Shown here: positions 1 to 7,986 of the stretch, in pieces | Numbering within the stretch: position 1 is the first letter of the stretch | Layout of the letters: each line of letters starts with the position of its first letter | From: Brochothrix campestris FSL F6-1037 | Lineage (GTDB): Bacteria; Bacillota; Bacilli; Lactobacillales; Listeriaceae | NCBI RefSeq assembly: GCF_000525915.1 | Contig: NZ_AODH01000030.1 | Coordinates: 1-48,537 of the forward strand | Length of the DNA stretch: 48,537 nucleotides | Direction: 5' to 3' | Made by a program: the position numbers and the translations under genes | The notes under the pieces: model-generated | Databases searched by the model: none | What the model was told of the DNA's origin: nothing | What the model saw: only the letters and a program-made list of their open reading frames with translations

Positions 1-343
1 GCTTAAGTCTGTTTTGTTTTTGAGAAGTAATTTCCAATACGCTTTGAGTTTACGATAAATCTTTTTATCTTCTGAGTTTGAAGTATCATAACGGTTCATG
101 AGTTTAATGCGTGTTTGATTAAGGGAACGTGTTACTAATTGGGACAAATGAAAACGATCGATGATGGTATCTGCATTTGAGAACACCTCTTTAATTAAAG
201 ACCCGTAAGGGGCGTTCATATCGATGACAATCGTTTTTACAGAAGCTCTCGCTTCAGATGAATAATTTGAAAAGTAATCTCTGAGATGATGTAATCTTCT
301 AGATGGGAGGATATCAATGATTTCATATTTTTTCGCATCAGTG
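1..343 (-). pseudogene. ISL3-family transposase remnant
   Basis: The minus strand reads open from about 343 down to the window edge and gives the core of an ISL3-type DDE transposase. Recognisable blocks are IFTDAKKYEIIDILPSRR, VKTIVIDMNAPYGSLIKEVF and IIDRFHLSQLVTRSLNQTRI, in family order; the D of IDMNAPY and the D of IDRFH fit the DDE catalytic residues. There is no start codon: homology begins abruptly after an in-frame stop near 349-351, so the N-terminal zinc-finger part is missing. The downstream part runs off the window, so I cannot say whether the 3' end is intact. A 5'-truncated, probably dead insertion sequence is the best reading. Confidence 0.8.
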
Positions 344-385
344 AAAATTCACCAACACCATAAATTATAGAACCGAAATAATTGT

Positions 386-422
386 TAACCCTCCAAAAAG
401 GTTCTTTTTTGGAGGGTTTTTT
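386..422 (+). terminator. Rho-independent terminator
   Basis: An AACCCTCC stem extended by an A5/T6 pairing, a short loop, then GGAGGGTT followed by a T-run. It separates the transposase remnant from comC. On the minus strand the A-rich side also gives U residues, so it may work both ways. Confidence 0.8.
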
Positions 423-525
423 AGTTTGGCTTAAAGAGACGGAGTGCTTAACGAATATGCGTGCATTATGGCCAGTCTAGCAGTGTCAAAGCGCGAGAAT
501 CAGTTATAACACAGGCACTGATTGT

Positions 526-534
526 TGCTATACT
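526..534 (+). promoter_or_regulatory. extended -10 promoter upstream of comC
   Basis: TGC followed by TATACT is an extended -10 element about 22 bases before the comC start. No convincing -35 box is seen, as is common with extended -10 promoters. Confidence 0.4.
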
Positions 535-555
535 TAAAAGAAAAAAGGAGTCGCC

Positions 556-1227
556 ATGATTATTCTCGGTTATGTGTTGAGTTCGTTTATTTATTGGAGT
601 GCCACGGCTTATGCAACGGAAAATACCTTATGGCGTCGACGTTCACGCTGTGATGACTGTGGTTCAATCCTACAGTGGTGGCAACTCATACCAATCGTTA
701 GTTTCTGCGCTTTACGCGGACGCTCTGTTTGTTGTCAGCAACCACTAAAATGGGTTTACCCATTGAGTGAATTGGTTGTTGTTGCTGTTCTGGTTCCAAT
801 TGGTTTTGATATGAGTGTCAGTGCAATTGTTCAAGGCAGTGTCTATCTTGTGTTAATTTGGCTCTCGTTTGTCGATTGGCAGAGTTACCATGTTCCGCTC
901 CCAATGGTGATTTTTTTGGCGTTATTATTGGTTAGTTTACATGGTACAGCTGTAATAGCAGTTTTCGTTATTAATGGGGCAGTTTGTTTGTTGCTGTGGC
1001 TGAGTGCTAACCGTGCGATTGGTAGTGGTGATATTTGTTTGTTTTTAGCCTTAGGGTGGGGAGTGCCACCATTACAATTTATTTGGTTAATCGGCTTAGC
1101 AGCAGCACTTGGTCTCGTGTGGACAATGCTCAAACGCCAACGTCAGCCGATTCCCTTTGTGCCGTTTATTAGCATGGCTTATTTTATTATGACAGGAGGT
1201 GTTTTTGATGGTGGATTCGCTAGTTGA
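556..1227 (+). CDS. comC: Type IV prepilin peptidase (A24 family), ComC/PilD-like
   Basis: Membrane aspartyl protease that cleaves, and in many homologues N-methylates, the leader of competence pseudopilins. At 223 residues it is normal for Gram-positive ComC. The cytoplasmic zinc-type loop is at residues 32-60 (CDDC, then GRSVCC); the first cysteine of the second pair found in many homologues is a serine here. Catalytic aspartates are D107 in FVDWQSYHVPL and D159 in GSGDICL, the GxGD signature. The rest is a series of hydrophobic helices. An AAAGGAG ribosome binding site precedes the ATG. It overlaps radC by about 20 bases, the arrangement known in Listeria, which suggests co-transcription. 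Confidence 0.9.
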   Translation: MIILGYVLSSFIYWSATAYATENTLWRRRSRCDDCGSILQWWQLIPIVSFCALRGRSVCCQQPLKWVYPLSELVVVAVLVPIGFDMSVSAIVQGSVYLVLIWLSFVDWQSYHVPLPMVIFLALLLVSLHGTAVIAVFVINGAVCLLLWLSANRAIGSGDICLFLALGWGVPPLQFIWLIGLAAALGLVWTMLKRQRQPIPFVPFISMAYFIMTGGVFDGGFAS

Positions 1228-1870
1228 ACAACCACGTGAGCGTTTAATCGCGTATGGGGCAGAACAATTATCCACGCAAGAATTATTAGCGATTATCTTG
1301 CAGACAGGTACAGTTAAACATTCGGTTTATCAATTAGCAACAAATGTTCTACGGCAGTATGAAACGCTCAGTCACTTACAACAGGCCTCTCATAAAGAAT
1401 TGATGACCATAGAAGGTATCGGTCCAGTTAAAGCGACCCAAATACTAGCAATGCTCGAAATGGGCAAACGTTTAGCAGTTGAATCGTTTGTGCATAAGCA
1501 ATCGATTGAATCGCCAGAAGAAGCAGTCGGAATCGTCTTGCCAAAAATGCGCTATTTGACGCAAGAACATTTCATTTGTATGTATTTAGATAGTAAACAT
1601 CAGTTTATTCACAGCGAAACGCTCTATATCGGTGGTTTAAATGAGGTATTAATTTCACCACGTGAAGTGTTTTTAAAAGCGTTGCACTATAATGCGGCTA
1701 ATGTTATTTGCTTTCATAACCATCCATCGGGTGATATTAGGCCGTCTAAGGCCGATATAAGCGCAACAAAACGCTTGCGTGAGAGTGGTGAACTGCTTGG
1801 CGTGCGATTAGTCGATCATATCATTATTGGTGATGGTGATTTTTATAGTTTTAGTCGCGGTGACTATTAA
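1208..1870 (+). CDS. radC: RadC family JAMM/MPN-domain protein
   Basis: About 220 residues. An N-terminal helical part with a helix-hairpin-helix element (IEGIGPVKATQIL, near residue 70) is followed by a JAMM metalloprotease-like domain whose motif HNHPSGDIRPSKAD (residues 170-183) holds the metal-binding His-x-His and the Ser/Asp. The family was named for a supposed repair role that has not held up; the function is unknown. I chose the ATG at 1208 because AGGAGG lies at 1194-1199 with ideal spacing; a GTG at 1199 in the same frame overlaps that ribosome binding site and is unlikely. It overlaps the comC end. Confidence 0.92.
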   Translation: MVDSLVEQPRERLIAYGAEQLSTQELLAIILQTGTVKHSVYQLATNVLRQYETLSHLQQASHKELMTIEGIGPVKATQILAMLEMGKRLAVESFVHKQSIESPEEAVGIVLPKMRYLTQEHFICMYLDSKHQFIHSETLYIGGLNEVLISPREVFLKALHYNAANVICFHNHPSGDIRPSKADISATKRLRESGELLGVRLVDHIIIGDGDFYSFSRGDY

Positions 1871-2045
1871 CTGATTGCGAATGAAGATAGTAACAGTAGC
1901 AATTAAAGGAACGAGTGTTCTAATTTTGTTGAAAATAAGCTGAAACGAGGGTTATGCGGTTATTTATTCAGCTTTTAACACACAATTCATTTAAAAAGAG
2001 TTAAGGCTATGTTAAAATAATTAAGATAGCGCGGAGGTTGTCTTA

Positions 2046-2141
2046 ATGATTGATAATTGTCCTATCTTTAAATGTCTCAGCAGTCTGTCTATTTCATCAG
2101 AAAAGAGGCGCTATACATGGTCTGCCACAGTCATTGGCTGA
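2046..2141 (+). CDS. possible 31-residue small protein
   Basis: Short ORF in the 380-base gap between radC and mreB. It starts at ATG 2046 with GGAGG at 2033-2037 (8-base spacing) and is preceded by an extended -10-like TGT-TAAAAT at 2010-2018. The peptide starts MIDNCPIFKCLSSLS and has two cysteines, a run of serines and a basic stretch (EKRR). I recognise no family. It ends just before the probable mreB promoter, so it could be a leader peptide or chance. The clean start signals are the only support. Confidence 0.3.
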   Translation: MIDNCPIFKCLSSLSISSEKRRYTWSATVIG

Positions 2142-2146
2142 AGGTA

Positions 2147-2155
2147 TGATATAAT
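2147..2155 (+). promoter_or_regulatory. mreB promoter, extended -10
   Basis: TGA followed by a perfect TATAAT (2150-2155) about 97 bases before the mreB start. No good -35 hexamer at 16-18 bases. The rest of the 1871-2251 gap holds only the small ORF listed separately and AT-rich leader sequence. Confidence 0.5.
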
Positions 2156-2251
2156 GAATTAAGTAGTGACGGTAACAATGAGCACGTTAATCATTTCATA
2201 AATGTAAATTAGATAACTATAAAAATTACCATTAAAAAAGGAGTCTGGAAA

Positions 2252-3268
2252 ATGTTTAGTTTTGGGAGTAAAGATATCGGTATCGATTTAGGAACCGCGA
2301 ATACATTAGTCTATGCAAAAGGAAAAGGGATTGTTTTACGCGAACCATCTGTCGTAGCAATCAATAAAGATTCAGGTCAAATCGTAGCGGTCGGTAGTGA
2401 TGCTCGCAATATGATTGGTCGTACACCAGGAAATATTGTCGCGATTCGTCCAATGAAAGATGGTGTTATTGCTGATTACGATATTACCGCGGCGATGATG
2501 AAATATTACATTGATAAATTGAATAAAGGCATGGGTCTTGGCAAACCACACGTGATGATTTGTATTCCCGTTGGTGTAACAGGCGTTGAGGAACGAGCTG
2601 TCATAGATGCAACGCGTCAAGCGGGAGCACGTGATGCTTATACAATCGAGGAACCGTTTGCGGCAGCGATTGGTGCGGGCTTACCAGTTTGGGAACCAAC
2701 AGGTAGTATGGTAGTAGACATTGGTGGTGGTACGACAGAAGTGGCAATTATTTCACTTGGAGGTATTGTAACTGCTGTCTCAGAACGTACCGCTGGTGAT
2801 AAGCTCGATGAAGCAATCGTCAACTACATCCGTAAAACATATAATCTCCTCATTGGTGAACGTACTGCCGAAGCAATTAAAATGGAAATTGGTTCAGCAA
2901 ATCCAGAAGGTTTAGAAAAACAAACAACTGATATTCGCGGACGAGACCTTGTAACAGGGCTGCCTAAAACAATCGAGATTACTGCTCAAGAAATTTGCAC
3001 GGCTTTACACGATTCAGTGATGCAAGTAATTGATGCTGTTAAAACAACTTTAGAGAGTACTCCGCCAGAATTGGCTGCCGATATTATGGATCGAGGTATT
3101 GTCTTGACAGGTGGGGGTGCTTTATTACACAATATCGACCGTTTGATTTCCGAAGAAACAAACATGCCTGTTGTGATTGCTGAAGACCCATTAGACTGTG
3201 TAGCAGTTGGGACAGGTAAATCATTAGATAACATTAACTTGTTCAAAAACGCAAAAAAAGGTAGATAG
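2252..3268 (+). CDS. mreB: Rod shape-determining protein MreB
   Basis: Bacterial actin homologue that forms membrane-associated filaments guiding lateral wall synthesis. At 338 residues it is full length. Actin-fold nucleotide motifs are visible: phosphate 1 ([10 protein letters not shown] near residue 12), phosphate 2 ([13 protein letters not shown] near residue 155) and the adenosine loop ([11 protein letters not shown] near residue 283). AAAAGGAG lies upstream with good spacing. It heads the mreBCD-minCD block. A strong hairpin directly after the stop suggests part of the transcripts end before mreC. Confidence 0.97.
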   Translation: MFSFGSKDIGIDLGTANTLVYAKGKGIVLREPSVVAINKDSGQIVAVGSDARNMIGRTPGNIVAIRPMKDGVIADYDITAAMMKYYIDKLNKGMGLGKPHVMICIPVGVTGVEERAVIDATRQAGARDAYTIEEPFAAAIGAGLPVWEPTGSMVVDIGGGTTEVAIISLGGIVTAVSERTAGDKLDEAIVNYIRKTYNLLIGERTAEAIKMEIGSANPEGLEKQTTDIRGRDLVTGLPKTIEITAQEICTALHDSVMQVIDAVKTTLESTPPELAADIMDRGIVLTGGGALLHNIDRLISEETNMPVVIAEDPLDCVAVGTGKSLDNINLFKNAKKGR

Positions 3269-3270
3269 TC

Positions 3271-3314
3271 AGAATGAATAAGACAGTGTACATGACTGTC
3301 TTATTCATTCTTTA
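3271..3314 (+). terminator. long hairpin between mreB and mreC
   Basis: A perfect 17-base inverted repeat (3271-3287 with 3295-3311) around a 7-base loop, followed by a short T stretch. The U-run is weak, so it may act as a partial terminator or an mRNA-stabilising hairpin, letting mreB be made in excess of mreC/D and minC/D. Confidence 0.65.
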
Positions 3315-3352
3315 TAACGCGATAAAATTAAATATGTTGAGGTGTTGGTACT

Positions 3353-4204
3353 ATGCCACGTTTTTTCTTAAATAAACGTTTATTAATACTACTTGTAGCA
3401 GTAGTGTTATTTGTAAGTCTGGTTGGTTTTACCTCACGCGACCGTGAGAATGCCTCTTTACCAGAATTGTTTGTGTATGATGTTGTGGGGTTTGCCTCGA
3501 ATATCATCTCTAAACCGGTCAATTTTGTTGTTGGTCTCTTTGATGGTGTAAGAGATTTAACTTCAACCTATGAAGAAAACAAATCACTAAAAGAGCAAGT
3601 CGAACAGTTGGGCCAACTTCAAAGTGATGTGGTAACGTTAAAACGAGAAAATAAGGACTTGAAAAACCAGTCTGATGTCAAAAAAACACTATCAGAATTT
3701 GAACCGATTTCCGGTTTAGTTATTTCGCGTGACCCTGATGGTTGGTTCGATCAAGTAACAATCAATAAGGGTTCTTTAGATGGTATTAAGCCTAATATGG
3801 CTGTTACAACTGGCAAAGGATTGGTCGGTAAAATTAAATCAGTCAGCGCAAAATCATCGTCTGTTGAATTGTTAAGCTCATCAGACTCGCGCACACGCAT
3901 TAGTGCGGCGGTGCAGTTAGGTGAGAATAAAAAGGCGTATGGTATTGTTAGTGGCTATAATAAAGAAGAAAACACGATACAATTGACACAATTACCGATT
4001 GATCAAAAATTCAAAAAAGGTCAAAAAGTAGTGACAACAGGTTACGGTGGTCGTTTTCCAGGTGGTCTACTTGTCGGTGAAATTGAAAGTGTCGAAAATG
4101 ATCAGTTTGGTTTATCACAAACAGCAAATATAAAAACTGAGGCAGATTTATATGACTTTGATACAGTACTCGTTGCAAAAAGAACGATTGATACTGAGTC
4201 ATAG
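3353..4204 (+). CDS. mreC: Cell shape protein MreC
   Basis: Bitopic scaffold of the elongation machinery. At 283 residues it is of usual length. A short basic cytoplasmic tail (MPRFFLNKR) is followed by one membrane helix (about 9-25), a coiled coil (about 75-110, rich in K/E/L/Q heptads) and the extracytoplasmic double beta-barrel domain (WFDQVTINKG, GLVGKIKSV and GYGGRFPGGLLVGEI are typical). The ATG follows a TTGAGGTG ribosome binding site. mreD follows within about 16 bases. Confidence 0.95.
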   Translation: MPRFFLNKRLLILLVAVVLFVSLVGFTSRDRENASLPELFVYDVVGFASNIISKPVNFVVGLFDGVRDLTSTYEENKSLKEQVEQLGQLQSDVVTLKRENKDLKNQSDVKKTLSEFEPISGLVISRDPDGWFDQVTINKGSLDGIKPNMAVTTGKGLVGKIKSVSAKSSSVELLSSSDSRTRISAAVQLGENKKAYGIVSGYNKEENTIQLTQLPIDQKFKKGQKVVTTGYGGRFPGGLLVGEIESVENDQFGLSQTANIKTEADLYDFDTVLVAKRTIDTES

Positions 4205-4220
4205 GTGAGGAGTGCTTAGT

Positions 4221-4772
4221 ATGAAAAAAATACCTGCAAGAATACTACTTCCCATCATAATGGGACTGTGTTTTATTTTAGAAAATACAGTCAGCTTTTA
4301 TTTTGCGCACACGCTTTTTTATGGGGCAACGAAATACATTCCTCATTTTATTATTGTCATGCTTATTATGATGGTGGCGTATATACCTCGTAACCAAGTG
4401 CTTGTATACGCGTTAATTCTTGGATTGATTTATGATGTTTATAACATTGGCATTATCGGCGTGTACTTTGCAGTATTTCCGGTAGTTGTCTACATCAGTG
4501 GGAAATTGTTACACTATTTACAAGGATCCTTTCTAATGGTGTTACTTGTGTCTATTTTTGGCGTTGCCGTTAGTGAATTTGGAGCTTACTTGATATTCTC
4601 AAGTTTGAAAAGTGTCTCAATTGCCTTTTTACCGTATGTTACATCACGATTAACAACAACCTTATTATTCAATATGGCATATTTTTTAATTGTTTATTTT
4701 CCGTTTACAATGCTACTCAAACGATGGCAACGAGAAAACAAGGGGATTTCAGCGACACAGGTTAAATTGTAA
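4221..4772 (+). CDS. mreD: Rod shape-determining protein MreD
   Basis: Integral membrane protein of about 183 residues with five or six predicted hydrophobic segments; partner of MreC. ILLPIIMGLCFILENT at the start and GLIYDVYNIGIIG in the middle are typical of MreD. I prefer the ATG at 4221 because GGTGAGGAG lies just before it; an upstream in-frame GTG at 4212 falls inside that ribosome binding site. Position after mreC supports the call. Confidence 0.9.
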   Translation: MKKIPARILLPIIMGLCFILENTVSFYFAHTLFYGATKYIPHFIIVMLIMMVAYIPRNQVLVYALILGLIYDVYNIGIIGVYFAVFPVVVYISGKLLHYLQGSFLMVLLVSIFGVAVSEFGAYLIFSSLKSVSIAFLPYVTSRLTTTLLFNMAYFLIVYFPFTMLLKRWQRENKGISATQVKL

Positions 4773-4802
4773 TTCACTCATAAATTTCTAGGGGGTCAAA
4801 AG

Positions 4803-5487
4803 ATGGAAAAAAAAAGCAGTTCAGTTAAAAGGGACTAAGGATGGCATTGTCATACAATTATCGGATGAATCAGGCTATAATACACTTTTCAAAGAATTGA
4901 ATGACCTGTTAGAAAAGAGACCGAATAAACAAATCAACGAGACAGTCAAACGGACACCGGTGACTGTTGAAACAGGCTATCGCATTTTATCAAAAGAATT
5001 CCAAGAAAAAATCATTCGCGTTATCCATGATAAAAGTGATTTGATTGTGAGTAAAATACGAACGAACGTGATGACTAATAATGCCGCGGAAAAATGGAAA
5101 CATGAAGATGAGGTATTGCCATTATCGCGCTTAATCCGATCAGGACAACTGGTTGAATCAGGAGCGCATATGCTTATTGTCGGAGAAATAAATCCTGGCG
5201 GTCATGTAGAAGTCGTTGAACACGCGTTTGTGATGGGGCAAGTCAAAGGAACGATACATGCGGGTAAAAATGGTAACATGAAGGCTGTTATCATCGGGTG
5301 TTTCCAATATCCTGCGCAGTTAAGAATTGCTTCTAGTGTACGAACAATCGATAAGGAAGAAGCACTAACAATTGCTACACGCTTATCGATTGCATACTTA
5401 GATAAAGAGAATAATATAACAATCGAAGCATTGGATCAATACGCTGATACAAAGTCGATTTTTGCAGCTGAAAAAGGGGGACGCTAA
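4803..5487 (+). CDS. minC: Septum site-determining protein MinC (frameshifted near its start)
   Basis: Inhibitor of FtsZ ring formation that works with MinD. The ATG at 4803, after a GGGGGTC ribosome binding site, soon enters a run of nine A (4807-4815) and then reaches a stop. With eight A the reading continues as MEKKAVQLKGTKDGIVIQLS and joins the long downstream frame, giving a full-length MinC of about 228 residues. The C-terminal beta-helix domain is clear (LIRSGQLVESGAHMLIVGE, NPGGHVEV, GTIHAGKNGN). Either a sequencing error, slippage-dependent expression, or a recent mutation; without correction only an N-truncated form from about 4897 is readable. Confidence 0.88.
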
Positions 5488-5489
5488 TT

Positions 5490-6281
5490 GTGGGAGAGGC
5501 TATAGTAATTACATCTGGTAAAGGTGGCGTCGGTAAATCAACAACCTCCGCTAATATAGGAACAGCACTGGCATTACAGGGTAAAAAGGTCTGTCTAATT
5601 GATATGGATATCGGTCTGCGGAATTTAGACGTTATTCTAGGTTTAGAGAACCGAATTGTGTATGATATCGTTGATGTTGTCACAGGACGCTGTAAGTTAC
5701 ACCAAGCATTAGTGAAGGATAAACGATTTGATGGTAAGCTCTTTTTGCTACCAGCCGCACAAAATTCAGATAAAGATGCAATTACAGGTGAAGAGATGAA
5801 ATCGTTAGTGGATAGTATCCGCGACGATTATGATTATATTATTTTAGATTGCCCAGCAGGAATTGAACAAGGATTTAAAAATGCAATTGCCGGAGCTGAT
5901 CGTGCGATTGTTGTTGCAACGCCAGAAATTTCGTCTGTTCGTGATGCAGATCGTATCATCGGCCTTTTGGAGCAAAAGGAATTCCCTGCCCCGAAACTGA
6001 TTATTAATCGTATTCGTGTCAATATGGTTGAAGATGGGCGTTCAATGGCGGTAGAAGACATTACGTCGCATTTAGCGATTGATTTATTAGGCATTATTTT
6101 GGATGATGAGGCTGTGATTGAGTCGTCAAATAACGGGCAACCGGTTGTGTTGTCGAATACATCGAAGGCATCACTCGGTTACCGCAATATTGCGCGTCGT
6201 ATTATGGGAGAGTCAGTGCCATTAATGCAAATTAAAGAGCATAAAGTCGGCTTTTTTAAACGCCTGTTTGGGAAGAAATAA
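5490..6281 (+). CDS. minD: Septum site-determining protein MinD
   Basis: ParA-type ATPase that recruits MinC to the membrane. The deviant Walker A (SGKGGVGKST, residues 9-18), the conserved IDMDIGLRNLD and DCPAGIEQGF are present. The C-terminal amphipathic membrane-targeting helix is clear (KVGFFKRLFGKK). 263 residues, normal. It starts at GTG 5490, three bases after the minC stop, with AAAAAGGGGG upstream, so it is very likely co-translated with minC. Confidence 0.96.
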   Translation: MGEAIVITSGKGGVGKSTTSANIGTALALQGKKVCLIDMDIGLRNLDVILGLENRIVYDIVDVVTGRCKLHQALVKDKRFDGKLFLLPAAQNSDKDAITGEEMKSLVDSIRDDYDYIILDCPAGIEQGFKNAIAGADRAIVVATPEISSVRDADRIIGLLEQKEFPAPKLIINRIRVNMVEDGRSMAVEDITSHLAIDLLGIILDDEAVIESSNNGQPVVLSNTSKASLGYRNIARRIMGESVPLMQIKEHKVGFFKRLFGKK

Positions 6282-6293
6282 ATAGTGTTGGTT

Positions 6294-6330
6294 ATCCATC
6301 TGAATATAATTTCGGATGGGTATTTTTTTA
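6294..6330 (+). terminator. terminator after minD
   Basis: CCATCTGAA pairs with TTCGGATGG (one T-G pair) around a small loop, followed by a seven-T run. It closes the mre-min block. Confidence 0.8.
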
Positions 6331-6378
6331 GATGGGCATCAGTGGTGAAACAGATGAAAGTTATGATACACTAATGCG

Positions 6379-6384
6379 TATAAT
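6379..6384 (+). promoter_or_regulatory. ridA promoter -10 box
   Basis: TATAAT, 18 bases before the ridA ATG and close to its GGAGG. No clear -35 seen. Confidence 0.4.
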
Positions 6385-6402
6385 AGATAAGGAGGAATTA
6401 GC

Positions 6403-6784
6403 ATGAAAAAAAATTCAAACACTTGATGCACCACAGGCAATTGGTCCTTATTCACAGGGGCAAATCGTTGGCGATCTTCACTTCTTTTCGGGACAAATCC
6501 CATTAGACCCACAGACTGGTGAAATGGTTGGTGAAACTATCACTGCTCAAACAGACCAGGTTATGAAAAACATTAAAGCCCTACTAGCAAGCTGTGGTGG
6601 CAGCTATAATGATATTGTAAAGGCAACGATCTTTACGACCGATTTAAGTCAATTTACGGCACTTAACGAGGCATATGCAGCAGCCTTAGGTGATGTGCGT
6701 CCCGCTCGTAGTTGTGTCGAGGTAGCGGCATTGCCGAAAAAGGCCCTCGTTGAAATTGAAATCATCGCAGAAATAAAAAAATAA
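6403..6784 (+). CDS. ridA: RidA family enamine/imine deaminase (frameshifted)
   Basis: Deaminates reactive 2-aminoacrylate-type enamines and so protects PLP enzymes. The start ATG at 6403 has GGAGG at 6391-6395. The run of eight A right after it (6406-6413) shifts the frame into a stop; with seven A it reads MKKIQTLDAPQAIGPYSQGQ, the classical RidA start, and continues through FFSGQIPLDPQTGEMV to ARSCVEVAALPKKALVEIEI, in which the Arg is the substrate carboxylate ligand. The corrected length of about 126 residues is normal. In the sequence as given only the part from about 6524 is readable. Confidence 0.9.
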
Positions 6785-6795
6785 AGAGAATAGCG

Positions 6796-6824
6796 TTGAC
6801 GACTCGGTTAATCTATGGTATATT
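6796..6824 (+). promoter_or_regulatory. rplU operon promoter
   Basis: TTGACG (6796-6801), a 17-base spacer and TATATT (6819-6824) preceded by TGG, so both a good -35 and an extended -10. A strong sigma-A-type promoter for the ribosomal operon. Confidence 0.8.
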
Positions 6825-6830
6825 TTAACA

Positions 6831-6934
6831 TGTTATGTATGTAGCACCCGTGCTGCTGTAACCGCGCATTACAGGTATTAAGAACCCAGTGTCGCCTGCT
6901 AGTGGCGAGTCTAAGTAAACTAAGAGGAGGTGCA
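6831..6934 (+). ncRNA. L21 ribosomal protein leader
   Basis: The leader between the promoter and rplU carries the conserved pattern of Firmicutes L21 leaders: GTAGCACCCGTGCTGCT hairpin, CCGCGCATTACAGGTATTAAGAACCC, then the GTCGCCTGCTAGTGGCGA hairpin, ending just before the AGAGGAGG ribosome binding site. These leaders are thought to give autogenous control by L21. Recognised from memory of the motif, not from a covariance search. Confidence 0.75.
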
Positions 6935-6938
6935 TAGA

Positions 6939-7247
6939 ATGTACGCAATTATTAAAACAGGTGGTAAACAATTAAAAGTTGAAGAAGGCCAAGTAATCTA
7001 CGTTGAAAAACTGGATGCTGAAGCTGGCGCTGAAGTGACATTCAACGAGGTATTATTCGTTGGTGGTGAATCAGTAAAAGTTGGTGCTCCTTTGATTGAA
7101 GGCGCAACTGTAACTGGTACTGTTGAAAAACACGGTCGCCAAAAGAAAGTTATCGTTTTCAAATTCAAACCTAAGAAAAACTATCACAAAACACAAGGTC
7201 ACCGTCAACCTTATACAAAAGTCGTGATTGGTAAAATCAACGCTTAA
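6939..7247 (+). CDS. rplU: 50S ribosomal protein L21
   Basis: Start [18 protein letters not shown] and the C-terminal [19 protein letters not shown] are diagnostic. 102 residues. ATG 6939 has AGAGGAGG upstream; an in-frame GTG at 6930 overlaps that ribosome binding site and is rejected. First gene of the L21-Prp-L27 operon. Confidence 0.98.
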   Translation: MYAIIKTGGKQLKVEEGQVIYVEKLDAEAGAEVTFNEVLFVGGESVKVGAPLIEGATVTGTVEKHGRQKKVIVFKFKPKKNYHKTQGHRQPYTKVVIGKINA

Positions 7248-7275
7248 GTAAAAGACGATTAAGGACTGATGACGT

Positions 7276-7617
7276 GTGATAAAAGTAAATGTAAACCGAT
7301 TGAAAGAGACTGAGAAAATCGTTGCAATTGAAATGACAGGTCACGCTGACTATGCTGAGTCTGGTAAAGATTTAGTGTGTGCAGGTGCTTCAACAGTGAT
7401 ATTTGGAATGATTAATGCAATTAGTTTGCATGTCGACCAGGCCCCACATATTGAAGAAAAGGATGGTGGAGGTTACCTTTATTATTCATTACCGGTTGAT
7501 TTAAGCGATGAGATTCAAAAGGATGTTCAATTGTTAGCGGAAGCTCTATTAACACAGTTCACTACCTTAGAAGCAAGTTATGCTGAATTTATTCAGATAA
7601 AAAATAGCTGGAGGTGA
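7276..7617 (+). CDS. prp: Ribosomal-processing cysteine protease Prp
   Basis: Small cysteine protease (113 residues, former YsxB) that removes the N-terminal extension of L27. The catalytic His and Cys lie in the conserved [18 protein letters not shown] block (about residues 22-35). It sits between rplU and rpmA as in other Firmicutes, and the downstream L27 does carry the matching cleavable extension. Start GTG, weak ribosome binding site. Confidence 0.93.
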   Translation: MIKVNVNRLKETEKIVAIEMTGHADYAESGKDLVCAGASTVIFGMINAISLHVDQAPHIEEKDGGGYLYYSLPVDLSDEIQKDVQLLAEALLTQFTTLEASYAEFIQIKNSWR

Positions 7618-7622
7618 AACAT

Positions 7623-7916
7623 ATGTTATTACAATTAAATATTCAATACTTTGCCCATAAAAAGGGTGGTGGTTCTACTGCCAATGGTCGTGATTCACAA
7701 TCAAAACGTTTAGGCGCTAAAAGTGCTGATGGACAATTCGTAAGCGGGGGTTCGATTTTATATCGTCAACGTGGAACTCGTATTTTCCCAGGAACAAACG
7801 TTGGTCGTGGTGGCGATGATACTTTATTCGCAAAAGTTGATGGTGTTGTCAAATTCGAACGCGTAGGTCGTGACAAGAAGAAAGTTTCTGTCTATCCTGT
7901 AGCTCAAGAAGCATAA
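7623..7916 (+). CDS. rpmA: 50S ribosomal protein L27
   Basis: 97 residues. It starts with a nine-residue extension, [10 protein letters not shown] before AHKKGGGS, matching the Prp cleavage site known in Firmicutes (cut between F and A). The core [20 protein letters not shown] and [23 protein letters not shown] is typical. ATG 7623 has TGGAGGTG upstream; the in-frame GTG at 7614 overlaps it and would overlap prp, so is less likely. Confidence 0.98.
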   Translation: MLLQLNIQYFAHKKGGGSTANGRDSQSKRLGAKSADGQFVSGGSILYRQRGTRIFPGTNVGRGGDDTLFAKVDGVVKFERVGRDKKKVSVYPVAQEA

Positions 7917-7929
7917 ATAACACAAATAA

Positions 7930-7964
7930 AAGAACAAGACCGCTATGGTTTTGTTCTTTTTTTT
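7930..7964 (+). terminator. terminator of the rplU operon
   Basis: AAAGAACAA...C, loop GCTAT, then the complementary side and TTGTTCTTTTTT: a long stem ending in a run of T, 13 bases after rpmA. Confidence 0.85.
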
Positions 7965-7986
7965 ATTAAAGGGAGAATGAAAGAAA

